Assembly: GCA_025928435.1 (NCBI GenBank)
Contig: JAICJM010000120.1
Location: 1 to 11,829, forward strand
Direction of reading: 5' to 3'
DNA length: 11,829 bases
Origin: Thermoleophilia bacterium
Lineage (GTDB): Bacteria; Actinomycetota; Thermoleophilia; Gaiellales; JAICJC01
Part shown: in pieces, positions 6,488 through 11,829 of the stretch
Layout of the letters: the number at the start of each line of letters is the position of its first letter
How positions within the stretch are numbered: position 1 is the stretch's first letter
Notes under the pieces: model-generated
Database searches by the model: none
Told to the model about the DNA's origin: nothing
The model's input: the letters and a program-made list of their open reading frames with translations, nothing else
Made by a program: the position numbers and the translations under genes

Positions 6488-7642
6488 ATGCATGCGGGCG
6501 GCCACGCGGAGCGGTACCTGCGGCTCGGGCTGGAGCTCGGCCGCCACTCGGACGACATCGTCGACGCCTACTTCGGCCCGCCGGAGCTCGCGGACGCCGT
6601 GAACGCGGCCGATCCGGTCGACCCTGCGGAGCTGGGCGCCTCGGCCGGGGCGCTGCTGGCCGAGCTCGACGACGGCTGGCTGCACGACCAGGTCGCCGGG
6701 CTGCGCGCGTTCGCGGAGGTGCTGGCGGGCGAGTCGCGGCCGTATGCCGACGAGGTCGAGGCCTGCTACGGCCTGCGCCCGCCGCGCACCGAGGAGGCCG
6801 TCTTCGCCGAGGTGCATGAGCGCCTGGAGGCGCTGCTTCCGGGCGGTGGCACGCTCGCCGAGCGCTACGACGCGTTCCGGCGCTCCGCGTTCGTGCAGGC
6901 GGAGCGGGTCGAGGAGGTGGCGGCCGCGGCGATCGAGGCGGCGCGGGCGTGCACGCGCGAGCTGGTCGAGCTTCCGGAGGGTGAGGGGATCGACCTCGAG
7001 ATCGTGCGCGACGTGCCGTGGATGGGCTACTGCGAGTACGTCGGCGGCCTGCGCAGCAAGATCTCGATCAACCGCGATCTGCCCGTCTCGATGGTCGACC
7101 TGGTGCGCCTCGTCATCCACGAGACCTATCCCGGCCACCACGTCGAGCGGTGCCTGAAGGACGAGCGGCTCGTGCGCGAGCGCGGCCTGCTCGAGGAGAC
7201 GATCGTGCTCCTCCCGACGCCCCAGTCGGTGATCGCCGAGGGAATCGCGTCGATGGCGCCCTCGGTCCTCCTCGACCGCACGCCGGAGGCCTTCGTGGCT
7301 CTGGCCGACGCGGCGGGGATCGAGGTCGACTTCGCGCGCGCAGCCGCCGTGGAGTCGGCGCTCGAGGACTGCCGATGGGTCGAGGTCAACGCCGCGCACA
7401 TGCTCTACGGCGATGGCACGGAGGAGGACGAGGTGCGGGCCTACCTCGAGCGCTGGGCCCTGCTCGACCGCGAGCTCTCGGCCCACGCGATCCGGTTCCT
7501 GCGGGGGGCGACCGCGCGCTCCTACATCATCTGCTACGCGGCGGGCCGCGAGCGGTGCACCGCGTATGTCGCCGGCGATCCGGCCCGCTTCCGGCGGCTG
7601 CTCTCGGAGCAGGTGCGCGTCGGCCAGCTGCTCGCCGCTTAG
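6488..7642 (+). CDS. DUF885-like zinc metallopeptidase (HExxPGHH), substrate unknown
   Basis: A 384-residue soluble, mainly helical protein with no signal peptide. The recognisable site is LVIHETYPGHHVE (residues 208-220). His211 and His217 would bind zinc with Glu212 as general base, in the HExxPGHH form typical of the DUF885 superfamily rather than plain HExxH. Glu251 in VIAEGIASMAP is the likely third ligand. Upstream, VPWMGYCEYVGGLRSKISINRDLPVSM resembles the substrate-side strand before the metal helix. Members of DUF885 are poorly characterised, and some behave as carboxypeptidases or oligopeptidases. At 384 residues this is much shorter than typical DUF885 proteins (about 550-600), so it may be a compact branch. 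It starts 9 nt after the glycosyltransferase, probably from its own promoter, and ends in a 4-bp overlap with the opposing M20 gene. Confidence 0.78.
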   Translation: MHAGGHAERYLRLGLELGRHSDDIVDAYFGPPELADAVNAADPVDPAELGASAGALLAELDDGWLHDQVAGLRAFAEVLAGESRPYADEVEACYGLRPPRTEEAVFAEVHERLEALLPGGGTLAERYDAFRRSAFVQAERVEEVAAAAIEAARACTRELVELPEGEGIDLEIVRDVPWMGYCEYVGGLRSKISINRDLPVSMVDLVRLVIHETYPGHHVERCLKDERLVRERGLLEETIVLLPTPQSVIAEGIASMAPSVLLDRTPEAFVALADAAGIEVDFARAAAVESALEDCRWVEVNAAHMLYGDGTEEDEVRAYLERWALLDRELSAHAIRFLRGATARSYIICYAAGRERCTAYVAGDPARFRRLLSEQVRVGQLLAA

Positions 7643-8742
7643 CCCGCGCAGACCGACTGGATCAGGCGCACGACCAGCTCGAGCCGCCGCTCGAAGGTGG
7701 CGATCTCGATCCACTCGGTCTCGGTGTGGTCGTCGCCGCCGACCGGGCCCAGTCCGTCCAGCGTGGGGATGCCCCAGGCACCCGTCCAGCAGCCGTCCGA
7801 CACGCCGCCCGAGAGCTCGGTGCCGATGTCGAGGCCGAGGTCGCGGGCGTGTCCGAGCGCGATCCGGACGAGCTCCTCGGCCACCGGCATCGGCGGCCAC
7901 GTGCCGCGGTCGGAGAGCTCCGCGCTGACGCCCTCGTAGGGGCTCGGGCGCTCGAGCTCGCCGTGGGCGTGCTCCAGGTCGGCGGCGATCCCCGAGCGGA
8001 TGTCGATCGTCGCCCGGGCCTCGCCGGGGACGGTGTTGGCGGCGTCGCCGCCCTGGACGGTCGTGACCACGGAGGTCATGTCCGGGTGGCCCTCGACCAG
8101 GCCCTCGATGCGGAGGATCTCGTGCGCGAGCGCCGAGACGGCGCTGCGGCCCAGGGCGGTGTCGGCGCCGGCGTGGGCCGGGCGGCCGTGGAGGTGGAGC
8201 GTCCGCCAGAGCGCCCCCTTGCGGGCCGAGACCAGGTCGCCGTTGCGGCGGCCGCACTCGAACACGAGCGCCGCCGCGGCGCCGCGGGCATGCTCGGCGG
8301 CCGCGGGCGCCCGCAGGCGCACCTCCTCGTCGGCGCAGATCAGGAGGCGCAGCTCGGAGAAGGGGCGCGCGGGCATCGCGGCGAGCCGCTCGACCGCCAT
8401 CGCGGCGAGCACGAGCCCGCCCTTCATGTCGGCGACGCCCGGCCCCGTGCAGAGGTCGCCGTCGCGCCTGAACGACCAGCGCGCCGCCGTCCCGGCGGCG
8501 AAGACGGTGTCGGGGTGGCCGAGCAGGGCGACCGCCGGGCCGCCGCCGCCGGGCAGCGTGACGATCAGGCTGCGGGCGGGGTTGTCGGGCTCGTCCACCC
8601 ACTGCTGAGTGCAGCCGATCGGCGCGAGCCACGCGCCGATCATCTCGGCGACGGCCTCCTGCTCCGTGCGCTCGGACGGGGAGTCGATGTCGACCAGGGC
8701 CTGCAGCCGGTCGCAGAAGACGTCGGTGGGCGAGGCGGCCAA
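7639..8742 (-). CDS. M20 family metallopeptidase, carboxypeptidase G2 (CPDG2)-like
   Basis: A 367-residue di-zinc hydrolase of the M20 family, closest in layout to carboxypeptidase G2 / ArgE-DapE enzymes that cleave amide bonds near a free carboxylate. Metal and catalytic residues are visible: GHPDTV (His76, Asp78), GVADMKGG (bridging Asp105), CADEE (general base Glu139, ligand Glu140), FECGR (Glu162) and GGDDHTE (His339). The lid/dimer domain has GRPAHAG (His190). The usual G-S after DEE is replaced by VRLRAP. Start choice: TTG 8742 (LAASPTDVFCDR) follows a TAAGCT box at 8753-8758. The only alternative upstream is an ATG at 8817-8815, which would translate the REP-like palindrome and overlap the ygfZ start. 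Stops of this gene and the DUF885-like gene share TTAG at 7639-7642. Substrate unknown. Confidence 0.9.
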   Translation of the reverse strand: MAASPTDVFCDRLQALVDIDSPSERTEQEAVAEMIGAWLAPIGCTQQWVDEPDNPARSLIVTLPGGGGPAVALLGHPDTVFAAGTAARWSFRRDGDLCTGPGVADMKGGLVLAAMAVERLAAMPARPFSELRLLICADEEVRLRAPAAAEHARGAAAALVFECGRRNGDLVSARKGALWRTLHLHGRPAHAGADTALGRSAVSALAHEILRIEGLVEGHPDMTSVVTTVQGGDAANTVPGEARATIDIRSGIAADLEHAHGELERPSPYEGVSAELSDRGTWPPMPVAEELVRIALGHARDLGLDIGTELSGGVSDGCWTGAWGIPTLDGLGPVGGDDHTETEWIEIATFERRLELVVRLIQSVCAG

Positions 8743-8752
8743 GGCGCCGGGG

Positions 8753-8758
8753 AGCTTA
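8753..8758 (-). promoter_or_regulatory. Possible -10 box (TAAGCT) of the M20 CPDG2-like gene
   Basis: TAAGCT on the minus strand ends 10 nt before the proposed TTG start at 8742, leaving a leader of only a few nucleotides. The spacing is a little longer than at the other leaderless starts here. The box abuts the REP-like palindrome. No good -35 is visible. Confidence 0.35.
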
Positions 8759-8759
8759 C

Positions 8760-8794
8760 CGGGGACTGTCCCCGCCCGGCGGGGACAGTCCCCG
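8760..8794. repeat. REP-like palindrome (GGGGACTGTCCCC...GGGGACAGTCCCC) in a divergent promoter region
   Basis: Arms cggggactgtccccg (8760-8774) and cggggacagtccccg (8780-8794) are perfect reverse complements. One more pair inside (8775/8779) makes 16 bp around a 3-nt loop. Each arm is itself palindromic (GGGGAC-N-GTCCCC), so the DNA can fold as one long hairpin or two short ones. This double-palindrome layout resembles REP/BIME sequences. It fills about half of the 73 nt between the M20 and ygfZ starts. Its right arm provides GGGACA, a -35-like match 16 nt before the ygfZ -10 box. Confidence 0.8.
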
Positions 8795-8803
8795 CTTGGC
8801 GTG

Positions 8804-8809
8804 TACGCT
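8804..8809 (+). promoter_or_regulatory. -10 box (TACGCT) of the ygfZ-like gene, leaderless
   Basis: TACGCT is followed by 6 nt and the ATG at 8816. A GGGACA at 8782-8787, inside the REP-like repeat, sits 16 nt upstream and matches four of six bases of TTGACA. The palindrome may therefore contribute to, or control, this promoter. Confidence 0.55.
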
Positions 8810-8815
8810 GCGGGC

Positions 8816-9592
8816 ATGGCGGCGGTGCTCGATCGGGCGTTCGTCCGGGCCAGCGGGCCCGACGCGGTGGCCTACCTGCAGAGCATGGTGTCAAACGACG
8901 TCGAGGCGGTCGCGCCGGGCGCGGGGATGTACGCGCTGCTGCTCACGCCGAAGGCGCGCGTGATCGCCGACCTCGAGGTGTTCCGGGTCGGCGAGGATCT
9001 CGTCCTGGCCTGCCCGCCCCAGGCCGCCGGCGACGTGCTCGAGACGCTCGTGCGGGCGCGCTTCCGCAAGAAGGTGGCGCTCGACCCGGCCGAGTACGCG
9101 TTGGTGTGGGGCGAGGCGGACGGGGCCCTGGCCTTGCTCGACACGCCGGTCGGCGTCGAGCGGCTCGTGGCCGCGGCGCCCGGGAACGGCGCGGCGACCG
9201 AGGCCGACTGGGAGCTGGCCCGGATCGAGGCCGGGATGCCCCGCTTCGGGTACGAGTTCGACGCCTCCTCGATGCCGGCCGAGGCGGGCCTCGAGACGCG
9301 CGCGATCAGCTTCACCAAGGGCTGCTACCCCGGCCAGGAGCCGGTCGCGCGGCTGCACTACCGCGGCCATGCCAACCGCGGCGTGCGCGGCGTCCGCTTC
9401 GACGGCGGTACCCCGTCACGTGAGACGGAGGTCGTCGTCGACGGCGGGAGCGTCGGTCGGGTCACGTCGGCCGTCGAGTCGCCCCGCTTCGGCCCCATCG
9501 GCCTCGCCATCCTCCGCCGCGAGGTGGCCGAGGGGGCGCGCGGCGACGCCGGCGGCGTGCCGATCACGGTCGTCGCGCTGCCGTTCGCCTAG
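8816..9592 (+). CDS. ygfZ: YgfZ/GcvT-type folate-binding protein (Fe-S cluster maintenance)
   Basis: A 258-residue member of the YgfZ family, tetrahydrofolate-dependent proteins related to glycine-cleavage T protein that support assembly or repair of certain Fe-S enzymes. The diagnostic motif is intact: FTKGCYPGQEPVAR (166-179) with the conserved Cys170. Other family features are the N-terminal SGPDAVAYLQSMVSNDV, TPKARVIADLEVFR, ELARIEAGMPRFGYEF (133-148), and a C-terminal beta-rich part with GRVTSAVESPRFGPIGLAILRR in two stretches typical of the GcvT C-terminal barrel. Length is somewhat below E. coli YgfZ (326), as usual in actinobacteria. ATG 8816 is supported by the TACGCT box 6 nt upstream and by the natural opening MAAVLDRAFVRASG. 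The gene stands alone, converging on the cupin operon end. Confidence 0.93.
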   Translation: MAAVLDRAFVRASGPDAVAYLQSMVSNDVEAVAPGAGMYALLLTPKARVIADLEVFRVGEDLVLACPPQAAGDVLETLVRARFRKKVALDPAEYALVWGEADGALALLDTPVGVERLVAAAPGNGAATEADWELARIEAGMPRFGYEFDASSMPAEAGLETRAISFTKGCYPGQEPVARLHYRGHANRGVRGVRFDGGTPSRETEVVVDGGSVGRVTSAVESPRFGPIGLAILRREVAEGARGDAGGVPITVVALPFA

Positions 9593-9596
9593 CGAA

Positions 9597-9611
9597 ATTT
9601 CCGGGGGAAAT
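9597..9611. terminator. Small hairpin between convergent ygfZ and cupin genes
   Basis: ATTTCC and GGAAAT (9597-9602 and 9606-9611) pair across a GGG loop, in a 41-nt convergent gap. The A/T-rich stem stands out from its surroundings. With an A-run before and after, it could serve as a weak bidirectional terminator, but the stem is short. The call rests mostly on position. Confidence 0.4.
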
Positions 9612-9633
9612 AGCTAGCGGCGCCCCTGCACGC

Positions 9634-10026
9634 TCACTTCTCCCAGGCGCCCACCTCGTAGGCGGCGCCGGGCGTGCCGCCGACGCAGAGCAGCGTGGTC
9701 GGCGAGGCGGTCGACTCGATCTTGCGGGACACATCGGGCTCCACGGCGATCAGCCCGCCTGCCGGGACGGTCACGCGCTCGTCGCCGAGCGTCGCAACCA
9801 CCTCGCCGGCGTGGACGAAGTAGATCTCCTGCTGGCCGGACTCGCGCTCGTGGTGCTCGGGGATCAGCACCTGGCCGGCGTCCTTGGTGACGGCGTTGAT
9901 CCCGAACGCCGTGATGCCGAAGTGGTGGCGGATCGACTTCCAGGTCGGCGGCCAGTCCGGCTTCACGGGCGGGACGTCGTTCACCGCCGCCACCTGCCAC
10001 CCGGTGCCTCCAGCGCGTACGCTCAT
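9634..10026 (-). CDS. Small cupin-domain protein
   Basis: A 130-residue single-domain cupin, probably cytosolic and metal-binding. The core runs FGITAFGINAVTKDAG (36-51), then IPEHHERESGQQEIYFV (55-71) supplying His58, His59 and Glu67 as candidate ligands, then GDERVTVPAGGLIAVEPDVSRK (81-102), the second cupin strand pair. Alignment by eye with the cupin at 728-1067 matches FG-x-AV/QV, the His/Glu cluster, the hydrophobic turn GGLIAVEP versus PGMFIAVD, and TLLCVGG versus TYIAVCR, so the two appear to be paralogues. ATG 10026 has a strong ribosome site (GGGAGGAG, 10029-10036). It is the last gene of an M20-GNAT-cupin operon, 28 nt after the acetyltransferase. No substrate can be assigned. Confidence 0.88.
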   Translation of the reverse strand: MSVRAGGTGWQVAAVNDVPPVKPDWPPTWKSIRHHFGITAFGINAVTKDAGQVLIPEHHERESGQQEIYFVHAGEVVATLGDERVTVPAGGLIAVEPDVSRKIESTASPTTLLCVGGTPGAAYEVGAWEK

Positions 10027-10028
10027 GA

Positions 10029-10048
10029 CTCCTCCCACGGTCGGGGAG
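10029..10048 (-). promoter_or_regulatory. Strong Shine-Dalgarno of the second cupin gene, partly within a short hairpin
   Basis: GGGAGGAG ends 2 nt before the ATG at 10026, which decides the start over an in-frame codon slightly upstream. CTCCC (10044-10048) can pair with GGGAG (10032-10036) across 7 nt, so half of the site could be masked in the mRNA. Whether this matters is unknown. Confidence 0.5.
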
Positions 10049-10054
10049 CCGATC

Positions 10055-10492
10055 CTACTCCCCGCAGTAGTCCATGATCTGGAGGCCGCGGTGGCGGAAG
10101 CCCTGCTTGACGTAGAAGTCGGGGATCCCGAGCTCGCGGTCGTCAGGGGTCACGCGCAGCTCGATCGACTCGATGCCGCGCCGGCGGCACTCGTCGATGG
10201 CGTTTCGCAGGAGGCTCGCGCCGAGCCCGCGCCCGCGCGCCGACGGCTGCACCCAGATCTCCTCGATCTCGGCGCTCGCTCCGCCGCTCGCGGAGATGCG
10301 AATCGTCGTCGTGGCGACGGCGGCCTCGTCGGCGACCATGAAGAACCCACGGCCGGGATCGCACAGGATCGCCTCGACGTTCTGCTGCAGGTGGCGCACG
10401 ACCCGGCCCTCGTGGCTGAAGAACGCCTTCAGCAGCTTGGTGACCGTCGGGGCGTCGTCGGGATTCGCGATGCGGGGCGTCGCCGTCGTCAC
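10055..10492 (-). CDS. GNAT family N-acetyltransferase
   Basis: A 145-residue acetyl-CoA-dependent acyltransferase with the Gcn5-related fold. Motif A is clear: AEIEEIWVQPSARGRGLGASLL (in two parts, 74-82 and 81-95), with the pyrophosphate-binding RGRGLGA at 86-92. Motif B is ELRVTPDDRELGIPDFYVKQGFRHRG (111-136), the usual late strand and FYxKxGF helix. The N-terminal IANPDDAPTVTKLLKAFFSHEG matches the standard GNAT opening. The start is a GTG (10490-10492) whose bases form GTGA with the stop of the preceding M20 gene, so translation is probably coupled. The substrate is unknown. Being sandwiched between an M20 deacylase and a cupin, it may act on the same small amino compound, but that is inference. 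Confidence 0.9.
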   Translation of the reverse strand: MTTATPRIANPDDAPTVTKLLKAFFSHEGRVVRHLQQNVEAILCDPGRGFFMVADEAAVATTTIRISASGGASAEIEEIWVQPSARGRGLGASLLRNAIDECRRRGIESIELRVTPDDRELGIPDFYVKQGFRHRGLQIMDYCGE

Positions 10493-11793
10493 TCCGCCAC
10501 CCCGCAGTGCTCGGCCGCCGCGATGGCCAGCGCCCCCGCGCAGGCGACCAGGTCGTCGACCGGCACGTACTCATCGACGGTGTGGGCCCACTCGATGCTG
10601 CGCGGCCCATAGCCGATCGACGGCGTCCCGCCGAAGCGGGTGAACGTGGCGGCGTCGTACCAGGAGTCGAGCCCGCCCAACACGCCCGGCTTCCCCGCCG
10701 CGGCCGTCGCCCGCATCATCGTGTCGACGACCGGGAGCGCGGGATCGACCTCGGACGGCGGGATGTCCAGGTCCCACTCGATCACCGGCGGGTTCTCCGC
10801 CAGCCAGGCGTCGGCGGCCGCGGCCCGGGCGATCCAGTCGGAGATCTCGGCCTCGACGTCGCGGCCCCAGCCCTCGCCGTCCGCACGGCCGGGGAGGTAG
10901 GTCACCTCGCACGTCATCCAGCAGGCCGCCGGGTACGTCACCGTCCATTCGCCGCCGCCGATCTTCACCGGGACGATGTCACCCGGCGGGAGGTGGTCGT
11001 GGCGCTGGGCCGGGCTGCCCCGCCACTCCTCGCGCAGCCGGGCGATGGCGTCCATCACGACGCCCATCTTCTCGATCGCGTTCACCGCCCCGCCGTCGCG
11101 CCAGTGCCCCTGCGCCATCTCGGCGTGCCCCGGCCGCCCCGTCACCCGGAACGTCGGCGTGAGCGACCCGCGGCAGGCGACCCAGACCTCGAACGCGGTC
11201 GGCTCGGTCACGATGCCCGCGTCGGCCTTCACGCCGTGGCGGACGGCGGCCAGGCCGCCCGCGCCGGAGGACTCCTCGTCGGTGACCGTGTTCACGATCA
11301 GGTCGCCGCGCAGGCGCACGCCCAGACGCCGGAGGATCTCGGCGGCGTAGACCATGCAGGCGACGCCGCCCTTCATGTCGCAGGCGCCGCGCCCGTACAG
11401 GTTGCCGTCGCGCACCTCGGCCTGGTGGGGGTCGCTCGTCCAGCGGTCGCGCGGCTCCGAGGGGACGACGTCGATGTGCCCGTTGAAGAGCAGGCTCCGG
11501 CCGCCGCCGGCGCCCGCGAACCGGGCAGCCATCTGGGGGCGGCCGTCGAACCCGAGCCCGGGCGGCATCTGGCGCGAGCCGGCGATGTCGGACGGCGCCG
11601 GCTCCCAGATGTCGACGGCCGCCCCGGCGGCTCGGAGCCGATCGCCGAGATATGCCTGCAGGTCAGCCTCCTGGCGGGGAGTGTCCGTCGGCGTGCGGGC
11701 CGTCGTGTCGAACGCGACCAGCTGCGCCGTGAGGTCGACCAGCTCCTCCCTGCCGGCGGTGACCGCATCCAGGATGCGTGCCTCCAACGTCAC
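10489..11793 (-). CDS. M20 family deacylase/peptidase, ArgE/DapE-like
   Basis: A 434-residue di-zinc amidohydrolase of the ArgE/DapE/ACY1 group, which removes acyl groups from N-acyl amino acids or cleaves dipeptide-like bonds. All active-site positions are present: FNGHIDVVP (His106, Asp108), GRGACDMKGG (bridging Asp139), VTDEESSGAGG (general base Glu173, ligand Glu174), VTEPT (Glu197) and WAHTVDEYVPVDDL (His404). The lid domain carries GRPGHAEMA (His223). Length suits the acetylornithine deacetylase-like subgroup. However, this subgroup is functionally diverse and no arginine or lysine genes are adjacent, so no precise name is justified. The GTG start (11793) follows a TATCAT box by 8 nt. 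It leads an operon with the GNAT gene (4-nt overlap) and a cupin. Confidence 0.93.
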   Translation of the reverse strand: MTLEARILDAVTAGREELVDLTAQLVAFDTTARTPTDTPRQEADLQAYLGDRLRAAGAAVDIWEPAPSDIAGSRQMPPGLGFDGRPQMAARFAGAGGGRSLLFNGHIDVVPSEPRDRWTSDPHQAEVRDGNLYGRGACDMKGGVACMVYAAEILRRLGVRLRGDLIVNTVTDEESSGAGGLAAVRHGVKADAGIVTEPTAFEVWVACRGSLTPTFRVTGRPGHAEMAQGHWRDGGAVNAIEKMGVVMDAIARLREEWRGSPAQRHDHLPPGDIVPVKIGGGEWTVTYPAACWMTCEVTYLPGRADGEGWGRDVEAEISDWIARAAAADAWLAENPPVIEWDLDIPPSEVDPALPVVDTMMRATAAAGKPGVLGGLDSWYDAATFTRFGGTPSIGYGPRSIEWAHTVDEYVPVDDLVACAGALAIAAAEHCGVAE

Positions 11794-11801
11794 GGTGGGC
11801 G

Positions 11802-11807
11802 ATGATA
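11802..11807 (-). promoter_or_regulatory. -10 box (TATCAT) of the M20-GNAT-cupin operon
   Basis: TATCAT on the minus strand is the best TANNNT match in the window. It is followed by 8 nt and then the GTG start, implying a leaderless or one-to-two-base-leader mRNA. The -35 region would fall at the very end of the window and shows no clear TTGAC. Confidence 0.6.
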
Positions 11808-11814
11808 GTGAAGG

Positions 11815-11829
11815 GTGGAACGGACCGAC
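11815..11829 (+). CDS. Possible start of a divergent gene cut by the window end
   Basis: GTG at 11815 opens a frame (V/M-E-R-T-D) that runs off the window after five codons. A GATAGT at 11804-11809 lies 5 nt upstream and could be a weak -10 for a leaderless divergent gene. Only 15 bases are visible, so nothing can be said about product, and the call rests on the layout alone. Confidence 0.2.

Noticed and set aside
5261..8632. Very long minus-strand open frame opposite the glycosyltransferase and DUF885-like genes
   Set aside because: Its translation is Arg/Pro/Gly-rich with no domain. It is the usual open antisense frame of very G+C-rich coding DNA, lying over convincing plus-strand genes.
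8760..8794. LexA/SOS box
   Set aside because: The palindrome does not match the actinobacterial CGAAC-N4-GTTCG pattern, and its nested self-complementary arms are more like a REP sequence.
8743..8817. ATG start at 8817 for the M20 CPDG2-like gene
   Set aside because: It would translate the REP-like palindrome (SGDCPRRAGTVPG) and overlap the divergent ygfZ start. The TTG at 8742 fits the family N-terminus better.
10489..11793. Naming the M20 gene argE or dapE
   Set aside because: Active-site motifs are shared by the whole subgroup, and no arginine or lysine biosynthesis genes are adjacent. A precise name would be a guess.

Overview
The window looks like chromosomal DNA from a very G+C-rich actinobacterium. 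A Thermoleophilia-type lineage (Gaiellales or Solirubrobacterales) is my inference from gene content and style, not a proven placement. Support comes from the almost exclusive use of G/C-ending codons, GTG and probable TTG starts, tight gene packing with overlapping stops, and several genes whose start codon lies only 6-8 nt after a TANNNT -10 box, which implies leaderless mRNAs as is common in Actinomycetota. No tRNA, rRNA, CRISPR array, transposase, phage gene or toxin-antitoxin pair was seen.

Layout. Positions 1-536 hold the 3' end of groEL (+). The groEL/cupin convergent gap (537-727) is filled by two tandem copies of a three-hairpin repeat, about 95 nt each. Next comes a minus-strand pair, an M42 di-zinc aminopeptidase followed by a small cupin gene with an apparent single-base frameshift. 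Divergent from it is an AlkA-like DNA glycosylase (+), whose 3' end overlaps a minus-strand pair for the cell envelope: a PAP2/inositolphosphotransferase-like membrane enzyme followed by a PIG-V-like mannosyltransferase. Divergent from that pair, and overlapping it at the 5' end, is a GT39/GT83-type membrane glycosyltransferase (+). A DUF885-like HExxPGH metallopeptidase (+) follows. It converges by a 4-nt overlap on an M20 CPG2-like peptidase (-). A short divergent region with a REP-like palindrome separates that gene from a YgfZ/GcvT-type folate-binding protein (+). The last block is a minus-strand operon read right to left: M20 ArgE/DapE-like deacylase, GNAT acetyltransferase, cupin.

Functional themes. 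Four of the twelve genes are predicted metal-dependent peptidases or amidohydrolases (M42, DUF885-like, two M20). In two separate operons such an enzyme is followed by a small single-domain cupin of what looks like the same family. The three membrane proteins at 2994-6478 fit lipid-linked glycan or glycophospholipid synthesis. GroEL, YgfZ (Fe-S cluster maintenance) and the AlkA-like glycosylase are housekeeping or stress functions.

Most of the window is ordinary chromosome. The parts I would look at again are the tandem three-hairpin repeat with matched stem-length changes, the codon-usage patch inside the glycosyltransferase together with the crowded divergent start beside it, the REP-like palindrome abutting the ygfZ promoter, the cupin frameshift, and the repeated peptidase-cupin pairing. 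I saw no clear new defence or mobile system.
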